Source: Pseudoflavonifractor capillosus (GTDB lineage: Bacteria; Bacillota; Clostridia; Oscillospirales; Oscillospiraceae). From it: a stretch of 64,000 nt of DNA. This document shows, piece by piece, positions 1 through 7,806 of this stretch (the first letter of the stretch is position 1; every line of letters begins with the position of its first letter). The translations under genes were made by a program, and so were the position numbers. The DNA lies in assembly GCF_016899775.1 (NCBI RefSeq), contig NZ_JACJJE010000006.1, positions 1 through 64,000 of the forward strand, written 5' to 3'. The notes beneath the pieces were generated by a model that was not told the DNA's origin, did not search any database, and saw only the letters and a list, made by a program, of their open reading frames with translations.

Positions 1-402
1 AAAACAAGGAAGAAACTCCCTTAAACTAGAAGAAAAAGGGATTTTCAGCCAACTATGACAGCATAACGCCCCTTGCATGCTCCAAAACGTGCTCAAAACA
101 AAAAAAGAGGGAGAAATCCGCGGGTTTCTCCCTCAAAAAATTACCATGGTAGACATCTGGTAGACCGCCTCCGAAAAACAGCAAAAAGAAACCGCCGGAA
201 ACCCTTGGCGCGCAAGGCTTCCCAGCGGTAGACCTGGTAGACGGCTGGTAGACCAGAATGAAGTCCATGCAGGCAGGGCGAGGGCTGCAATGGGTTACAA
301 CTCAGCAGGCGGGGGAATGGGTGTCCGGCTGTGTCTGCATCCTGTCTTAGATAATTTATACACAATAAGTTCAAATAGTGCTGGGAGTGTTTGCACCTTT
401 TT
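1..402. other. AT-mixed intergenic region, no convincing gene
   Basis: No open frame here has a ribosome binding site or recognisable protein. The two short minus-strand frames are rich in Tyr-Gln/Tyr-Arg dipeptides only because they read through the GGTAGAC repeats described separately. The region could be the tail of a neighbouring mobile or phage-like gene outside the window, but nothing inside it shows that. Confidence 0.4.
147..254. repeat. Five GGTAGAC short repeats
   Basis: The octamer (T/C)GGTAGAC starts at about 147, 158, 226, 235 and 246, in two groups spaced 9-11 bp apart, close to one helical turn. The rest of the interval is unrelated sequence. Spacing of this kind is seen in iteron-like binding sites but also in chance low-complexity decay; no function is claimed. 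Confidence 0.55.
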
Positions 403-433
403 CATGGACTTTTTCCATTGTCCATGGTACAAT
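403..433 (+). promoter_or_regulatory. Promoter and dyad operator of tagA-tmk
   Basis: A TACAAT -10 at 428-433 with an upstream TG (extended -10) lies 17 bp after a weak -35 TGGACT at 405-410. A perfect 7-bp inverted repeat, CATGGAC at 403-409 and GTCCATG at 420-426 separated by 10 bp, overlaps the -35 and spacer, so it could be a repressor site. The cognate regulator is unknown. Confidence 0.5.
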
Positions 434-491
434 AAAGTACTTATAGGGGATTAACCCTGTCCCATTTACTTTTAATATGGAGGAACATCCA

Positions 492-1232
492 TTGAAAACC
501 GATATTTTGGGCATACAATTTGACAACCTCACCCGGGAGGAGGCCAAGGAGGCGGGGGCGGCTCTGCTCCACTCTCCGGAGTTCCACTATGTGGTTACGC
601 CAAATCCGGAATTTATCCTGGCCGCCGACAAGGATCTGGAATTTCAGAAGATCCTCAACCAGGCAGACCTGGTCCTTCCGGACGGAATCGGGGTGGTGTA
701 TTCCGCCAAAATTTTGGGGACACCCTTAAAAGGACGGGTGGCCGGATTTGATTTTGCCTGCGACATGCTGGATGTGCTGGATGAGATGGGAGGGCGCCTC
801 TACCTGCTGGGGGCCAAGCCCGGCGTGGCCGAGGAGGCGGGCCGCCGCATTTTAGAGAGCCACCCTAACATCGTCTTGTGCGGCACCCATGACGGGTATT
901 TCAAGGACTCTGACCCGGTGGCCCGGGAGGTGGCACAGGCCCAGCCTGATCTGCTGTTTGTGTGCCTGGGGGCGCCCAAGCAGGAGAAGTGGATCTCCCG
1001 CTTCGGCCTGATCACCGGGGCCAAGCTGGCCATCGGTCTGGGGGGCGCCTTGGACGTGTTTGCCGGCAACGTGGAGCGCGCCCCGGAGCAGTGGCAGAAG
1101 GCAGGGATGGAGTGGGCCTACCGCCTGAAAAAGGAGCCCAAGCGCATCGGCCGCATGGCCAAGCTGCCCCTGGTGCTGGTGAAGGCGGCCGGGCGGCGGG
1201 TAACCGGCAAGGGCCGCCAGGGGGTCCTGTGA
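492..1232 (+). CDS. tagA: WecG/TagA/CpsF family glycosyltransferase
   Basis: The protein is about 246 aa, the usual length for GT26 enzymes, which move N-acetylmannosamine (or a related sugar) onto undecaprenyl-diphosphate-GlcNAc on the cytoplasmic face of the membrane. Family hallmarks are visible: an N-terminal VTPNPEF, LPDGIGVVYSAK, a LLGAKPGVAEEAG segment, and VCLGAPKQEKW followed by GLGGALDVFAGN. An ATG at 477 is in frame, but GGAGG at 479-483 lies within that start, so the TTG at 492, 8 nt downstream of the GGAGG, is preferred. The stop overlaps the next start (TGATG), so translation of tagA and tmk is probably coupled. No other teichoic or wall-polymer gene is nearby, so the polymer it serves cannot be named. 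Confidence 0.9.
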   Translation: MKTDILGIQFDNLTREEAKEAGAALLHSPEFHYVVTPNPEFILAADKDLEFQKILNQADLVLPDGIGVVYSAKILGTPLKGRVAGFDFACDMLDVLDEMGGRLYLLGAKPGVAEEAGRRILESHPNIVLCGTHDGYFKDSDPVAREVAQAQPDLLFVCLGAPKQEKWISRFGLITGAKLAIGLGGALDVFAGNVERAPEQWQKAGMEWAYRLKKEPKRIGRMAKLPLVLVKAAGRRVTGKGRQGVL

Positions 1233-1900
1233 TGGCCGGAAAGCTGATTGTCTTCGAGGGAACGGACGGCTCCGGCAAGTCCACCCAATTTCAAAAGCTG
1301 TGTCAGCGGGTCTCTCAGACGGGAAGGGAATTTCAAAAGCTGGTCTTTCCCCAGTACAGCGAGCCCTCCTCCGCCCTGATCCGCATGTATCTGAACGGGG
1401 AGTTCGGCCCCCGCCCGGAGGACGTCAACCCCTACGCCGCCTCCGCGTTCTACGCGGTGGACCGGTACGCCTCCTACAAGAAGGTGTGGGGGACGTACTA
1501 TGAGCGGGGCGGCCTGATTCTCACCGACCGCTATACCACCTCCAACGCGGTCCACCAGACGGTGAAATGCCCCCCTCAGGAGCGGGGGGAGTTCCTCCGG
1601 TGGCTGGACGACTTTGAGCATACAAAGCTGGGACTGCCCCGGCCCGATATGGTCCTCTATCTGGACATGCCCACCGACCAGGCGGTGGCCCTCCTGCGCC
1701 GGCGGGAGGCGGACACCCATACCCGCGGGGACATCCACGAGGTGGACACCGCCTATCTGGCTTCCTGCCGGGAGAGCGCCCTTCAGGCGGCCAAGCTGCT
1801 GGGCTGGAAGGTCATCCCATGTGTGGATGCCTCCGGCACGCTGCGCCCGGTGGAGAGCATTCAGGAAGAAGTCTGGTCTCTGGCGGCCCCTCTGCTGTGA
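1232..1900 (+). CDS. tmk: Thymidylate kinase (dTMP kinase)
   Basis: A 222-aa P-loop kinase expected to phosphorylate dTMP to dTDP in the cytosol. The Walker A motif G10-T-D-G-S-G-K-S-T18 sits at the N-terminus, a DRY motif at residues 99-101 fits the thymidylate kinase DR(Y/F) site, and the Arg-rich LLRRREADTHTR stretch resembles the lid. The start ATG at 1232 overlaps the tagA stop, which fixes it; the frame stays open 270 nt upstream but that part is only the shadow of tagA. The sequence belongs to the clostridial branch with the FYAVDRYASYKK segment, so a related deoxynucleoside-monophosphate specificity is possible. Confidence 0.88.
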   Translation: MAGKLIVFEGTDGSGKSTQFQKLCQRVSQTGREFQKLVFPQYSEPSSALIRMYLNGEFGPRPEDVNPYAASAFYAVDRYASYKKVWGTYYERGGLILTDRYTTSNAVHQTVKCPPQERGEFLRWLDDFEHTKLGLPRPDMVLYLDMPTDQAVALLRRREADTHTRGDIHEVDTAYLASCRESALQAAKLLGWKVIPCVDASGTLRPVESIQEEVWSLAAPLL

Positions 1901-1943
1901 CAGCCGGGCTGTCCGTGTGAATGAAAATTAAGGAGGTCTTTTG

Positions 1944-2489
1944 ATGGTCTATTTATTCCTGGCCCCCGGCTTTGAGGAATCGGAAGCCGTTGTCCCCGCC
2001 GACCTGCTCCGCCAGGCGGAGGTGGAGACGGCCCTGGTCTCCCTGTCGGGAAGCACCGTCACCGGGGCCCACAACATTACGGTCCAGGCCGATCTGACGG
2101 TGGATGAAGTGGATCTGGATCAGGCGGAGATGCTGGTGTTCCCCGGCGGCGGCACTGGCGTGGAGAACCTGTGGAACGACGACCGGGTGTCCGCCCTCAT
2201 TCAGGAGGCCGCCCGGCGGGACATCTGGTTGGCTGCGCTGTGCGCCGGGCCCATTCTGCTGGGGCGTTGGGGATTGCTGGACGGCCGTCAGGCGGTGTCC
2301 TACCCTACCCGGCAGGACCAGCTGGGCAGGGCCCTGGTCTTGCCCGAGGCCCGGGCGGTGCTGGACGGGAAGTTCGTCACCGGACACGCCTGCGGCTCCT
2401 CCTTTGACTTCGGCCTGAAGCTTGTGGAGGCCCTCCGGGGCCGGGAGGCTGTCAAGATCATCAATGACCGCATCTTCTACCACCGCTGA
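1944..2489 (+). CDS. DJ-1/PfpI family protein
   Basis: 181 aa, the standard DJ-1 length. It begins with the family pattern VYLFLAPGFEESE, where the Glu near residue 12 normally hydrogen-bonds the reactive cysteine, and has the nucleophile elbow A-L-C100-A-G-P. DJ-1 relatives act as protein/nucleotide deglycases, chaperones or redox sensors; which applies here is not visible. AGGAGG at 1931-1936 is 7 nt from the ATG at 1944, so this start is preferred over the in-frame TTG at 1941. It overlaps the following folate gene by 26 nt. Confidence 0.85.
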   Translation: MVYLFLAPGFEESEAVVPADLLRQAEVETALVSLSGSTVTGAHNITVQADLTVDEVDLDQAEMLVFPGGGTGVENLWNDDRVSALIQEAARRDIWLAALCAGPILLGRWGLLDGRQAVSYPTRQDQLGRALVLPEARAVLDGKFVTGHACGSSFDFGLKLVEALRGREAVKIINDRIFYHR

Positions 2490-3045
2490 GGAAAAGGCCT
2501 GTCTGCGCCGCCAAGTCCGCGCCCAGCTGGCCGCCCTGTCCCCGGAAAGACTCCGGGAGAGCGACCGGGTCCTGTTTGAGGCCTTTCTGGCCCTGCCCCA
2601 GGTGGAGGAGGCCAGCAGCCTGTTCCTGTTCTGGGGGATTCCAGGCCGGGAGCCCGAGACGGAAATCCTGGTCCGGACCTTGACCGCACGGGGAAAGCGG
2701 GTGGGCCTGCCCCGGATGCTTCCGGAGCGGGGGATGGAGGTCCGCCTGTTTCAGCCGGAGGTCCCTATGGCGCAGGCGCCCTTCGGCATTTGGGAGCCCC
2801 CGGAGAGCGCCCCGCTGCTGAAGCGGGAGGAGATCCAGCTGGCCCTGGTTCCCGCGGTGTGCTACGACCGGGACCGGTACCGTCTGGGCTTTGGCGGGGG
2901 GTACTACGACCGGTGGCTGGCTGGATTTTCCGGTTTCACGGTGGGCTTGTGCCGGGAATGCGTGCTTCAGGCCCAGATGCCCCGGGAGGCCCACGACCAG
3001 CGGGTGGACCTTTTGCTGACGGAAATGCACCGGTTCTTCCGCTGA
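2464..3045 (+). CDS. 5-formyltetrahydrofolate cyclo-ligase
   Basis: 193 aa, typical for 5-FCL, which uses ATP to convert 5-formyl-THF to 5,10-methenyl-THF and so returns the stored folate to one-carbon metabolism. The C-terminal signature RLGFGGGYYDRWL (about residues 139-152) is the family ATP/folate motif and Pro-Ala-Val-Cys-Tyr-Asp precedes it as expected. The ATG at 2464 lies within the last codons of the DJ-1 gene in another frame; no good ribosome binding site is seen, so expression by coupling is likely. Confidence 0.88.
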   Translation: MTASSTTAEEKACLRRQVRAQLAALSPERLRESDRVLFEAFLALPQVEEASSLFLFWGIPGREPETEILVRTLTARGKRVGLPRMLPERGMEVRLFQPEVPMAQAPFGIWEPPESAPLLKREEIQLALVPAVCYDRDRYRLGFGGGYYDRWLAGFSGFTVGLCRECVLQAQMPREAHDQRVDLLLTEMHRFFR

Positions 3046-3059
3046 GGCCGGCCCATACG

Positions 3060-3085
3060 GAAAAAAGCGGGGCTTACGCCCCGCT
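3060..3085 (-). terminator. Intrinsic terminator of the Cys-rich peptide gene
   Basis: On the minus strand a GCGGGGC / GCCCCGC stem with a 4-nt loop is followed by six T. It lies 18 nt beyond the stop of the small Cys/Gly-rich gene. The plus-strand side lacks a T tract. Confidence 0.8.
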
Positions 3086-3103
3086 CTCCTCCAAGGATGG
3101 ACC

Positions 3104-3265
3104 TCAGCAGCCGCAGCCGTTGTCACAGCCGCCGCAGCCGTTGTTGCAGCCGCAGTTGTTGCCGCCCCAGCTGTTCCCGTTGCCGCAGCAGCAGCACAGG
3201 ATGATGATCAGCAGGATGATCCACAGGCAGCCGCTGCCGCCAAACCCGTTGTTCCCACAACACAT
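3104..3265 (-). CDS. Tiny Gly/Asn/Cys-rich single-pass membrane peptide
   Basis: A 53-residue peptide with 14 cysteines. An N-terminal MCCGNNGFGGSGC part is followed by a short hydrophobic helix LWIILLIIIL at about residues 14-23, a CCCC cluster, then Cys-Gly and Cys-Asn repeats to the end. The ribosome binding site GAGGTG at 3274-3279 lies 8 nt from the ATG at 3265 and only 2 nt from the in-frame ATG at 3271, so the inner start is preferred. It has its own terminator. Peptides of this composition recur in Oscillospiraceae genomes, some annotated as high-cysteine chorion-like; the function is unknown. It is divergent from mltG, and the two share a 129-bp intergenic region. Confidence 0.8.
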   Translation of the reverse strand: MCCGNNGFGGSGCLWIILLIIILCCCCGNGNSWGGNNCGCNNGCGGCDNGCGC

Positions 3266-3394
3266 ATTCATTTCACCTCGCTTGCCTCGCCGGGGGGAGC
3301 TTTCTCCTTCCCGCGCGTTCTGGTATAGTCTATGGCGCCTTCCTGTCCCAGGTTCTGCTGGGCGGAAAATTTTTCTCGGTTAGGAGCTGACCCT

Positions 3395-4543
3395 ATGGCA
3401 CAAGAACAACGCAGAACCGGCGATCAGCCGGAGCGCCGATCCCGCGCTTCCGGACGGTCCCGAACGACTCAGAATCGCGGCGGCCGGAAAAAAGGCCGCG
3501 CCGCGACGAGCTTTGCTCTGCTCTATGTGGTGTTTGTCATCGGAATTTCCGCCCTGCTGGCCTGTATCGGCTGGGTGGCCGCCAACGATGTGCTGGCCCT
3601 GAACAAAGAGCAGAAAACGGTTACCGTTACCATTTCCAGTGAAGACAGCTTTGGCGATGTGGCGGACATGCTCAAGGAAAACGGACTCATTGAGTACAAG
3701 TCTCTGTTTAATCTGTTTGCCACCTTTACCGGGAGCAAGGATGAGGTGGTGCCGGGCACCTTCACCTTGAACACCAACATGGACTACCGGGCCCTGCTCA
3801 CCGGCATGAGCGCCAATTCCTCCAGCAAAGCCACCATCTCCGTCACCATCCCGGAGGGCTATACCATCGACCAGATCTTCACCCTGCTGGAGGAGCGGAA
3901 TGTGGCCAGCGTGGAGGACCTCCAGGATATGGCCGCCAACCACGACTACGCCTTCTCCTTCCTCCAGGATATCGAGCTGGGGGACTACCACCGGCTGGAG
4001 GGATATCTGTTCCCGGACACCTATGAGTTCACCACCCCGGAGAACCCCCTGTATGTCATCAACAAGATGCTGGTGCAGTTTGATGCCAAGGTGACGGACG
4101 AGATGCGCCAGGAGATCCTGAACAGCGGCCGGTCCATCCATGAGGTGCTCACGGTGGCCTCCATGATTGAAAAGGAGACCGACGGCAGCGACCGGGAGAC
4201 CATCGCCTCGGTCATCTACAACCGTCTGAACAACCCCAACGCCTCCGCGGGCACCAACGGCTATCTGCAGATCGACGCCACCCTGGCCTATATCAACGGA
4301 GGGAACGTGCCCACCGACGCGGACCGGTCCATCGACTCCCCCTACAACACCTACCTCTATCCCGGCCTGCCCCCCGGACCTATTGCCAACCCCGGCATGG
4401 AGTCCATCCAGGCGGCCATGAACCCCGCAGACACGTCCTATTACTACTATGCCCTGGGGGACGACAACACCCACCACTTCTTCCGCACCTACAGCGAGAT
4501 GCAGAGCTTTATGGCCTCGCAGGAGCGGTACAGCAATTCTTAA
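3395..4543 (+). CDS. mltG: Endolytic murein transglycosylase MltG (YceG-like)
   Basis: 382 aa. A long basic cytoplasmic tail (about 1-36) and one membrane helix (about 37-62) precede a LysM-like part and the YceG catalytic domain. The catalytic Glu is E259 in A-S-M-I-E-K-E-T, followed by Y-N-R-L and the LPPGPIANPG motif. MltG cuts nascent glycan strands near the membrane and sets their length. AGGAG at 3382-3386 places the start at ATG 3395; the frame extends upstream without a site. A following U32 gene matches the Firmicutes order yrrL-(yrrM)-yrrN/O. Confidence 0.95.
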   Translation: MAQEQRRTGDQPERRSRASGRSRTTQNRGGRKKGRAATSFALLYVVFVIGISALLACIGWVAANDVLALNKEQKTVTVTISSEDSFGDVADMLKENGLIEYKSLFNLFATFTGSKDEVVPGTFTLNTNMDYRALLTGMSANSSSKATISVTIPEGYTIDQIFTLLEERNVASVEDLQDMAANHDYAFSFLQDIELGDYHRLEGYLFPDTYEFTTPENPLYVINKMLVQFDAKVTDEMRQEILNSGRSIHEVLTVASMIEKETDGSDRETIASVIYNRLNNPNASAGTNGYLQIDATLAYINGGNVPTDADRSIDSPYNTYLYPGLPPGPIANPGMESIQAAMNPADTSYYYYALGDDNTHHFFRTYSEMQSFMASQERYSNS

Positions 4544-4555
4544 CAGTTTGGAAAT

Positions 4556-4585
4556 GGGCCCCGGAATGTTCCGGGGCCCGTTTTT
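4556..4585 (+). terminator. Intrinsic terminator after mltG
   Basis: A GGGCCCCGGA stem with a 4-nt loop followed by TTTTT. It sits directly before the ribosome binding site of the U32 gene (4586-4591), so it would reduce but may not abolish readthrough; alternatively it works as an internal attenuator. Confidence 0.8.
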
Positions 4586-4598
4586 GGGAGGTATTTCC

Positions 4599-5819
4599 TT
4601 GAACGAGAAGAAAATTGAGCTTCTGGCCCCGGCGGGGGACATGGAGCGGCTGGAGATGGCCCTGGCCTACGGGGCCGACGCGGTCTATCTGGCCGGCACC
4701 ACCTTCGGCATGCGCTCCTTCGCGGGCAATTTCAGCCCGGAGGAACTGAAGACCGCCGTGGAGCTGTGTCACGGCAAGGGCGTCCGGGTCCACGTCACCT
4801 GCAACACCATGCCCCGGAACGAGGAGGCAGCCCGCCTGCCTGAGTGGCTGGAGTACCTGGACAGCCTGGGGGTGGACGCGGTGATCCTGGCCGACATGGG
4901 GGTGTTCTCCCTGGCCGGGAAGTACGCCCCCCATGTGGAGCGGCACATATCCACCCAGGCCAGCGTGGTCAACTACCAGTGTGCCCGGGCCTGGTACGAC
5001 CTGGGGGCCAAGCGGGTCATTCTGGCCCGGGAGCTGTCCCTGGACGAGATCCGGGAGATCCGGGCCAAGACCCCCAAGGAGTTGGAGCTGGAGGCCTTTG
5101 CCCACGGGGCCATGTGCGTGAGCTACTCCGGACGGTGCCTGCTGTCCAACTACATGACGGGCCGGGACTCCAACCGGGGGGCCTGTGCCCAGCCCTGCCG
5201 GTACCAGTATGCCCTCATGGAGGAGAAGCGCCCCGGGGAGTATTTCCCCATTTTTGAGGAAAATGGGGAAACTTACATCCTGAACTCCCGGGACATGTGC
5301 ATGATCGACCATGTGGGGGAGCTGATGGAGGCGGGACTCAACTCCCTCAAGCTGGAGGGGCGGGCCAAGTCGGCCTACTACGCCGCCATCGTCACCGGAG
5401 CCTACCGCCACGCCATCGACGCGGCTATGGCGGGGGAGCCCCTGGACCCGGTGTGGCGGGACGAGGTGGAGCACATCAGCCACCGCCACTACTCCACCGG
5501 CTTCTACTACGGACAGCCGGGGCAGTTTACCGAGGATTCCCGGTACATCCGGGACTGGCAGATCGTGGCCAAGGTGCTCTCCTGCGACGGAGAGGGCAAC
5601 GCCCTGCTCACCCTGAACAACAAGTTCTCCACCGGGGACACCCTGGAGCTGGTGGGCCCCGACGTGCGCCCCGTGTCCTTCCAGGTGGGGGAGCTGCGGG
5701 ACGAGGAGGGCAATGTGCTGGAGCAGGTGCGCAAGCCCCAGATGCGCTTCACTCTGAAGCTGCCCCAGGCGGCCCCGCCCCTGTCCCTCCTCCGGCGGCA
5801 GGTGGACCTGACGCCGTAA
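4599..5819 (+). CDS. U32 family protein, likely tRNA hydroxylation protein TrhP
   Basis: 406 aa. It starts ELLAPAGD, has the AFAHGAMCVSYSGRC box with further cysteines (GACAQPCRYQY), and ends with the U32 C-terminal domain, the layout of TrhP/RlhA proteins that use prephenate to hydroxylate tRNA uridine-34 or rRNA. The clustered cysteines fit an Fe-S cluster. The older label peptidase U32 is probably misleading. GGGAGGT at 4586-4591 selects a TTG start at 4599. Linkage to mltG is conserved in Firmicutes. Confidence 0.85.
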   Translation: MNEKKIELLAPAGDMERLEMALAYGADAVYLAGTTFGMRSFAGNFSPEELKTAVELCHGKGVRVHVTCNTMPRNEEAARLPEWLEYLDSLGVDAVILADMGVFSLAGKYAPHVERHISTQASVVNYQCARAWYDLGAKRVILARELSLDEIREIRAKTPKELELEAFAHGAMCVSYSGRCLLSNYMTGRDSNRGACAQPCRYQYALMEEKRPGEYFPIFEENGETYILNSRDMCMIDHVGELMEAGLNSLKLEGRAKSAYYAAIVTGAYRHAIDAAMAGEPLDPVWRDEVEHISHRHYSTGFYYGQPGQFTEDSRYIRDWQIVAKVLSCDGEGNALLTLNNKFSTGDTLELVGPDVRPVSFQVGELRDEEGNVLEQVRKPQMRFTLKLPQAAPPLSLLRRQVDLTP

Positions 5820-5836
5820 CATAAGATCCGATGCAG

Positions 5837-5873
5837 AAAAACGCGGAAGTCCCTCTGGGCTTCCGCGTTTTTT
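5837..5873. terminator. Bidirectional terminator
   Basis: AACGCGGAAG / CTTCCGCGTT stem with T6 on the plus side and A-rich 5' flank giving a T tract on the minus side. It separates the convergent U32 gene and the four-lipoprotein operon. Confidence 0.85.
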
Positions 5874-5886
5874 GTATCACGGCCTC

Positions 5887-7767
5887 TCAGTCAAACATGT
5901 TGTAGAGGACGATCCGGCTCACTTGGTCATTTTCAAAGAAGAACAGCAGGGCGGGGCCCAGATCCATGTAGCTGTCGCAGTACCACAGAAAATCCTCCTC
6001 CGCGCTGTCGTACAGGTGCCAGTAGTCTCCGTCCCGGAGCTCCGGATACAAGTTTTGCACCATGGAGCGGCTGTCCCCCACCTGGATTCCCCGGTAGGTG
6101 CGCAGGTCAGTGCGGGTGGTCTCGATAGACTGGACAGTCCAGCGGTCCTCCGAAGCGTGGTAATATCGCAGGGCGGTGAAGCCATCCACACTCCAGCGGT
6201 CCCAGTAGTCCCCTGGGTTATAGATCGGCTCCCCGTTTTCCAGAATTTCCACCGCAGGCTCGCCCCCCTGGACCAGATAGGGGGGCTCCTGCCAATCCCC
6301 CAGCCCAACGGGAGCGGAGGCGTTGTCATACAGCAGGGAGGCGTCCGCGTCCATCAGCCCAAAGGCCTCCTGGAAGGCGGCATCCCGGGCGGATTTTCCC
6401 GTATGGGCCGGGTACTGCCCCAGCAGCCGGAGGAAGGAGCCGTCAGCCCCGTCTTTCTGCAAAACAAGGTAGTCTGACATGCCCTCCCCATAGTAAGCTC
6501 GGAAGGTCACCTCATAGGCGATATTTCTCATCGCTCCGTCGGCCATCTCATCTCCATAGACAATGGACTCGATGGCGACTGCGTTTTCTGGAAGGACCTC
6601 GGGGGCCGCTTCGCCCGGGAAATAGATTTGAGAGTAGCCCTGGCTTTGATAATACTCCGCAATCAGTCGGTCCCGCTCCTCCAGGCCGCCCCAGGTCTCC
6701 CGGGGGAGTGACACCTCCTCCCGGTCCCCCTGAGCCCAGGCCAGCACGTCGCCCACCTGTCCGGTCTCCTGGTCAAAGAGGAGGACGGCGGAGAGCCAGC
6801 CGCCCTCTCCAGCTTCGGCCCGGCCGTCGCAGAAGGCCAGCAGGGAGTAGAGGGAGTCCCCCTCCCGCTGTCCGGGGACGGGCTCCTCCGCTTTCATAGA
6901 CACGATGTGGTACAGGGCGGAGCGGTTGCCGGCGCTCCAGGCGTTGCGGCTGTCCCGGGTGAAATTCTCCACCCACACCCGGGTCTGGTAGGGGATGGGG
7001 ATGGGCAGGTCCCCCTCCTCCGGGATGTAGAAGTTCTCACTGTGGTCCACCGCCCACTGGGGCCCCACGCCGCGGAGCACATCGTAGTCCGTCTCCACAA
7101 ACACATCCACCCCGCCGGGGGCCAGCAGGGCCAGGTGGTCCTCCCAGTAGTTCTTATAGTCGGCAAAAGCCTGGGAACTCTCGTCCCGCAGGTCGCCCTC
7201 CACCGGCCAGGTCCAGGTAAAGTCGTCGCCCTCCAGACGGATCAGCCCGGAGCTGCCTTCCGAAAGGCCCTGGTGCATGCCGTTGTGGGTATACAGCAGG
7301 CAGTTCTCCCCATTTTGCTGGAAGGTGGTGACATACGGGGTGCCGTAGTAGGTCCCCTGCTGGTACACCGGAGCGGTGAGCTCCCCGGTCTCCCGGTCCA
7401 TCACCCCGATGAGCAGGGTATCGCCCAGCCGGTGGGAATAGGCGGCCGCCCCCAGCAGGTAATCCCCCTGTTGAATGGAGGCCAGCAGGCGGGGCTCATC
7501 CCCCTCCTCCCGGATGGACTGGTCCTCTGCCGCCAGCAGGGACAGCAGAGTCTCCTCCTCCTGGGACAGGGAGACAGCCGGGGACTGGGGCTGACAGGAC
7601 ACCAGCCCCCCGCACAGCAGAGCCAGGGCGCAGGCCAGGGCCAGAAGCAGGATAGGCGGGCGTTTCGTTTTATACTGGAAGATATTCCGAATGCGGTCCT
7701 CCGCCTCCCTGGCCGAACCGGACAGGGGAGTGGAGAAGGGGGAGCGGGGGAAGGAGGTGTTTTTCAT
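5887..7767 (-). CDS. Sensor-like lipoprotein 4 with BlaR1-tail N-terminus
   Basis: 626 aa, the last gene of the blaI-M56 operon. Residues 8-36 (SPFSTPLSG..., RIRNIF, basic KTKRPP) match the segment that in BlaR1-type antirepressors links the M56 domain to its last helix. A hydrophobic helix (about 38-54) ends in the lipobox L55-V-S-C58. The rest is an extracytoplasmic domain without known enzyme motifs; its last 100 residues (TTRTDLRTYRGIQVGDSRS...) resemble those of lipoprotein 3. It lies 39 nt after the previous gene. The function is inferred to be signal sensing; it could also be an ordinary lipoprotein that captured the leader. Confidence 0.8.
   Translation of the reverse strand: MKNTSFPRSPFSTPLSGSAREAEDRIRNIFQYKTKRPPILLLALACALALLCGGLVSCQPQSPAVSLSQEEETLLSLLAAEDQSIREEGDEPRLLASIQQGDYLLGAAAYSHRLGDTLLIGVMDRETGELTAPVYQQGTYYGTPYVTTFQQNGENCLLYTHNGMHQGLSEGSSGLIRLEGDDFTWTWPVEGDLRDESSQAFADYKNYWEDHLALLAPGGVDVFVETDYDVLRGVGPQWAVDHSENFYIPEEGDLPIPIPYQTRVWVENFTRDSRNAWSAGNRSALYHIVSMKAEEPVPGQREGDSLYSLLAFCDGRAEAGEGGWLSAVLLFDQETGQVGDVLAWAQGDREEVSLPRETWGGLEERDRLIAEYYQSQGYSQIYFPGEAAPEVLPENAVAIESIVYGDEMADGAMRNIAYEVTFRAYYGEGMSDYLVLQKDGADGSFLRLLGQYPAHTGKSARDAAFQEAFGLMDADASLLYDNASAPVGLGDWQEPPYLVQGGEPAVEILENGEPIYNPGDYWDRWSVDGFTALRYYHASEDRWTVQSIETTRTDLRTYRGIQVGDSRSMVQNLYPELRDGDYWHLYDSAEEDFLWYCDSYMDLGPALLFFFENDQVSRIVLYNMFD
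7588..7746 (-). repeat. BlaR1-tail/lipobox repeat, copy 4
   Basis: About 160 bp encoding S-P-F-S-T-P-L-S-G to the L-V-S-C-Q lipobox. It is nearly identical at DNA level to copies at 9172, 11271 and 12516, while the DNA after it differs strongly, showing recent duplication or gene conversion of the leader only. Confidence 0.8.
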
Positions 7768-7806
7768 AGCGCATACTCCTTTGCAGAGTGGGGGGCGCCT
7801 GGCCCC

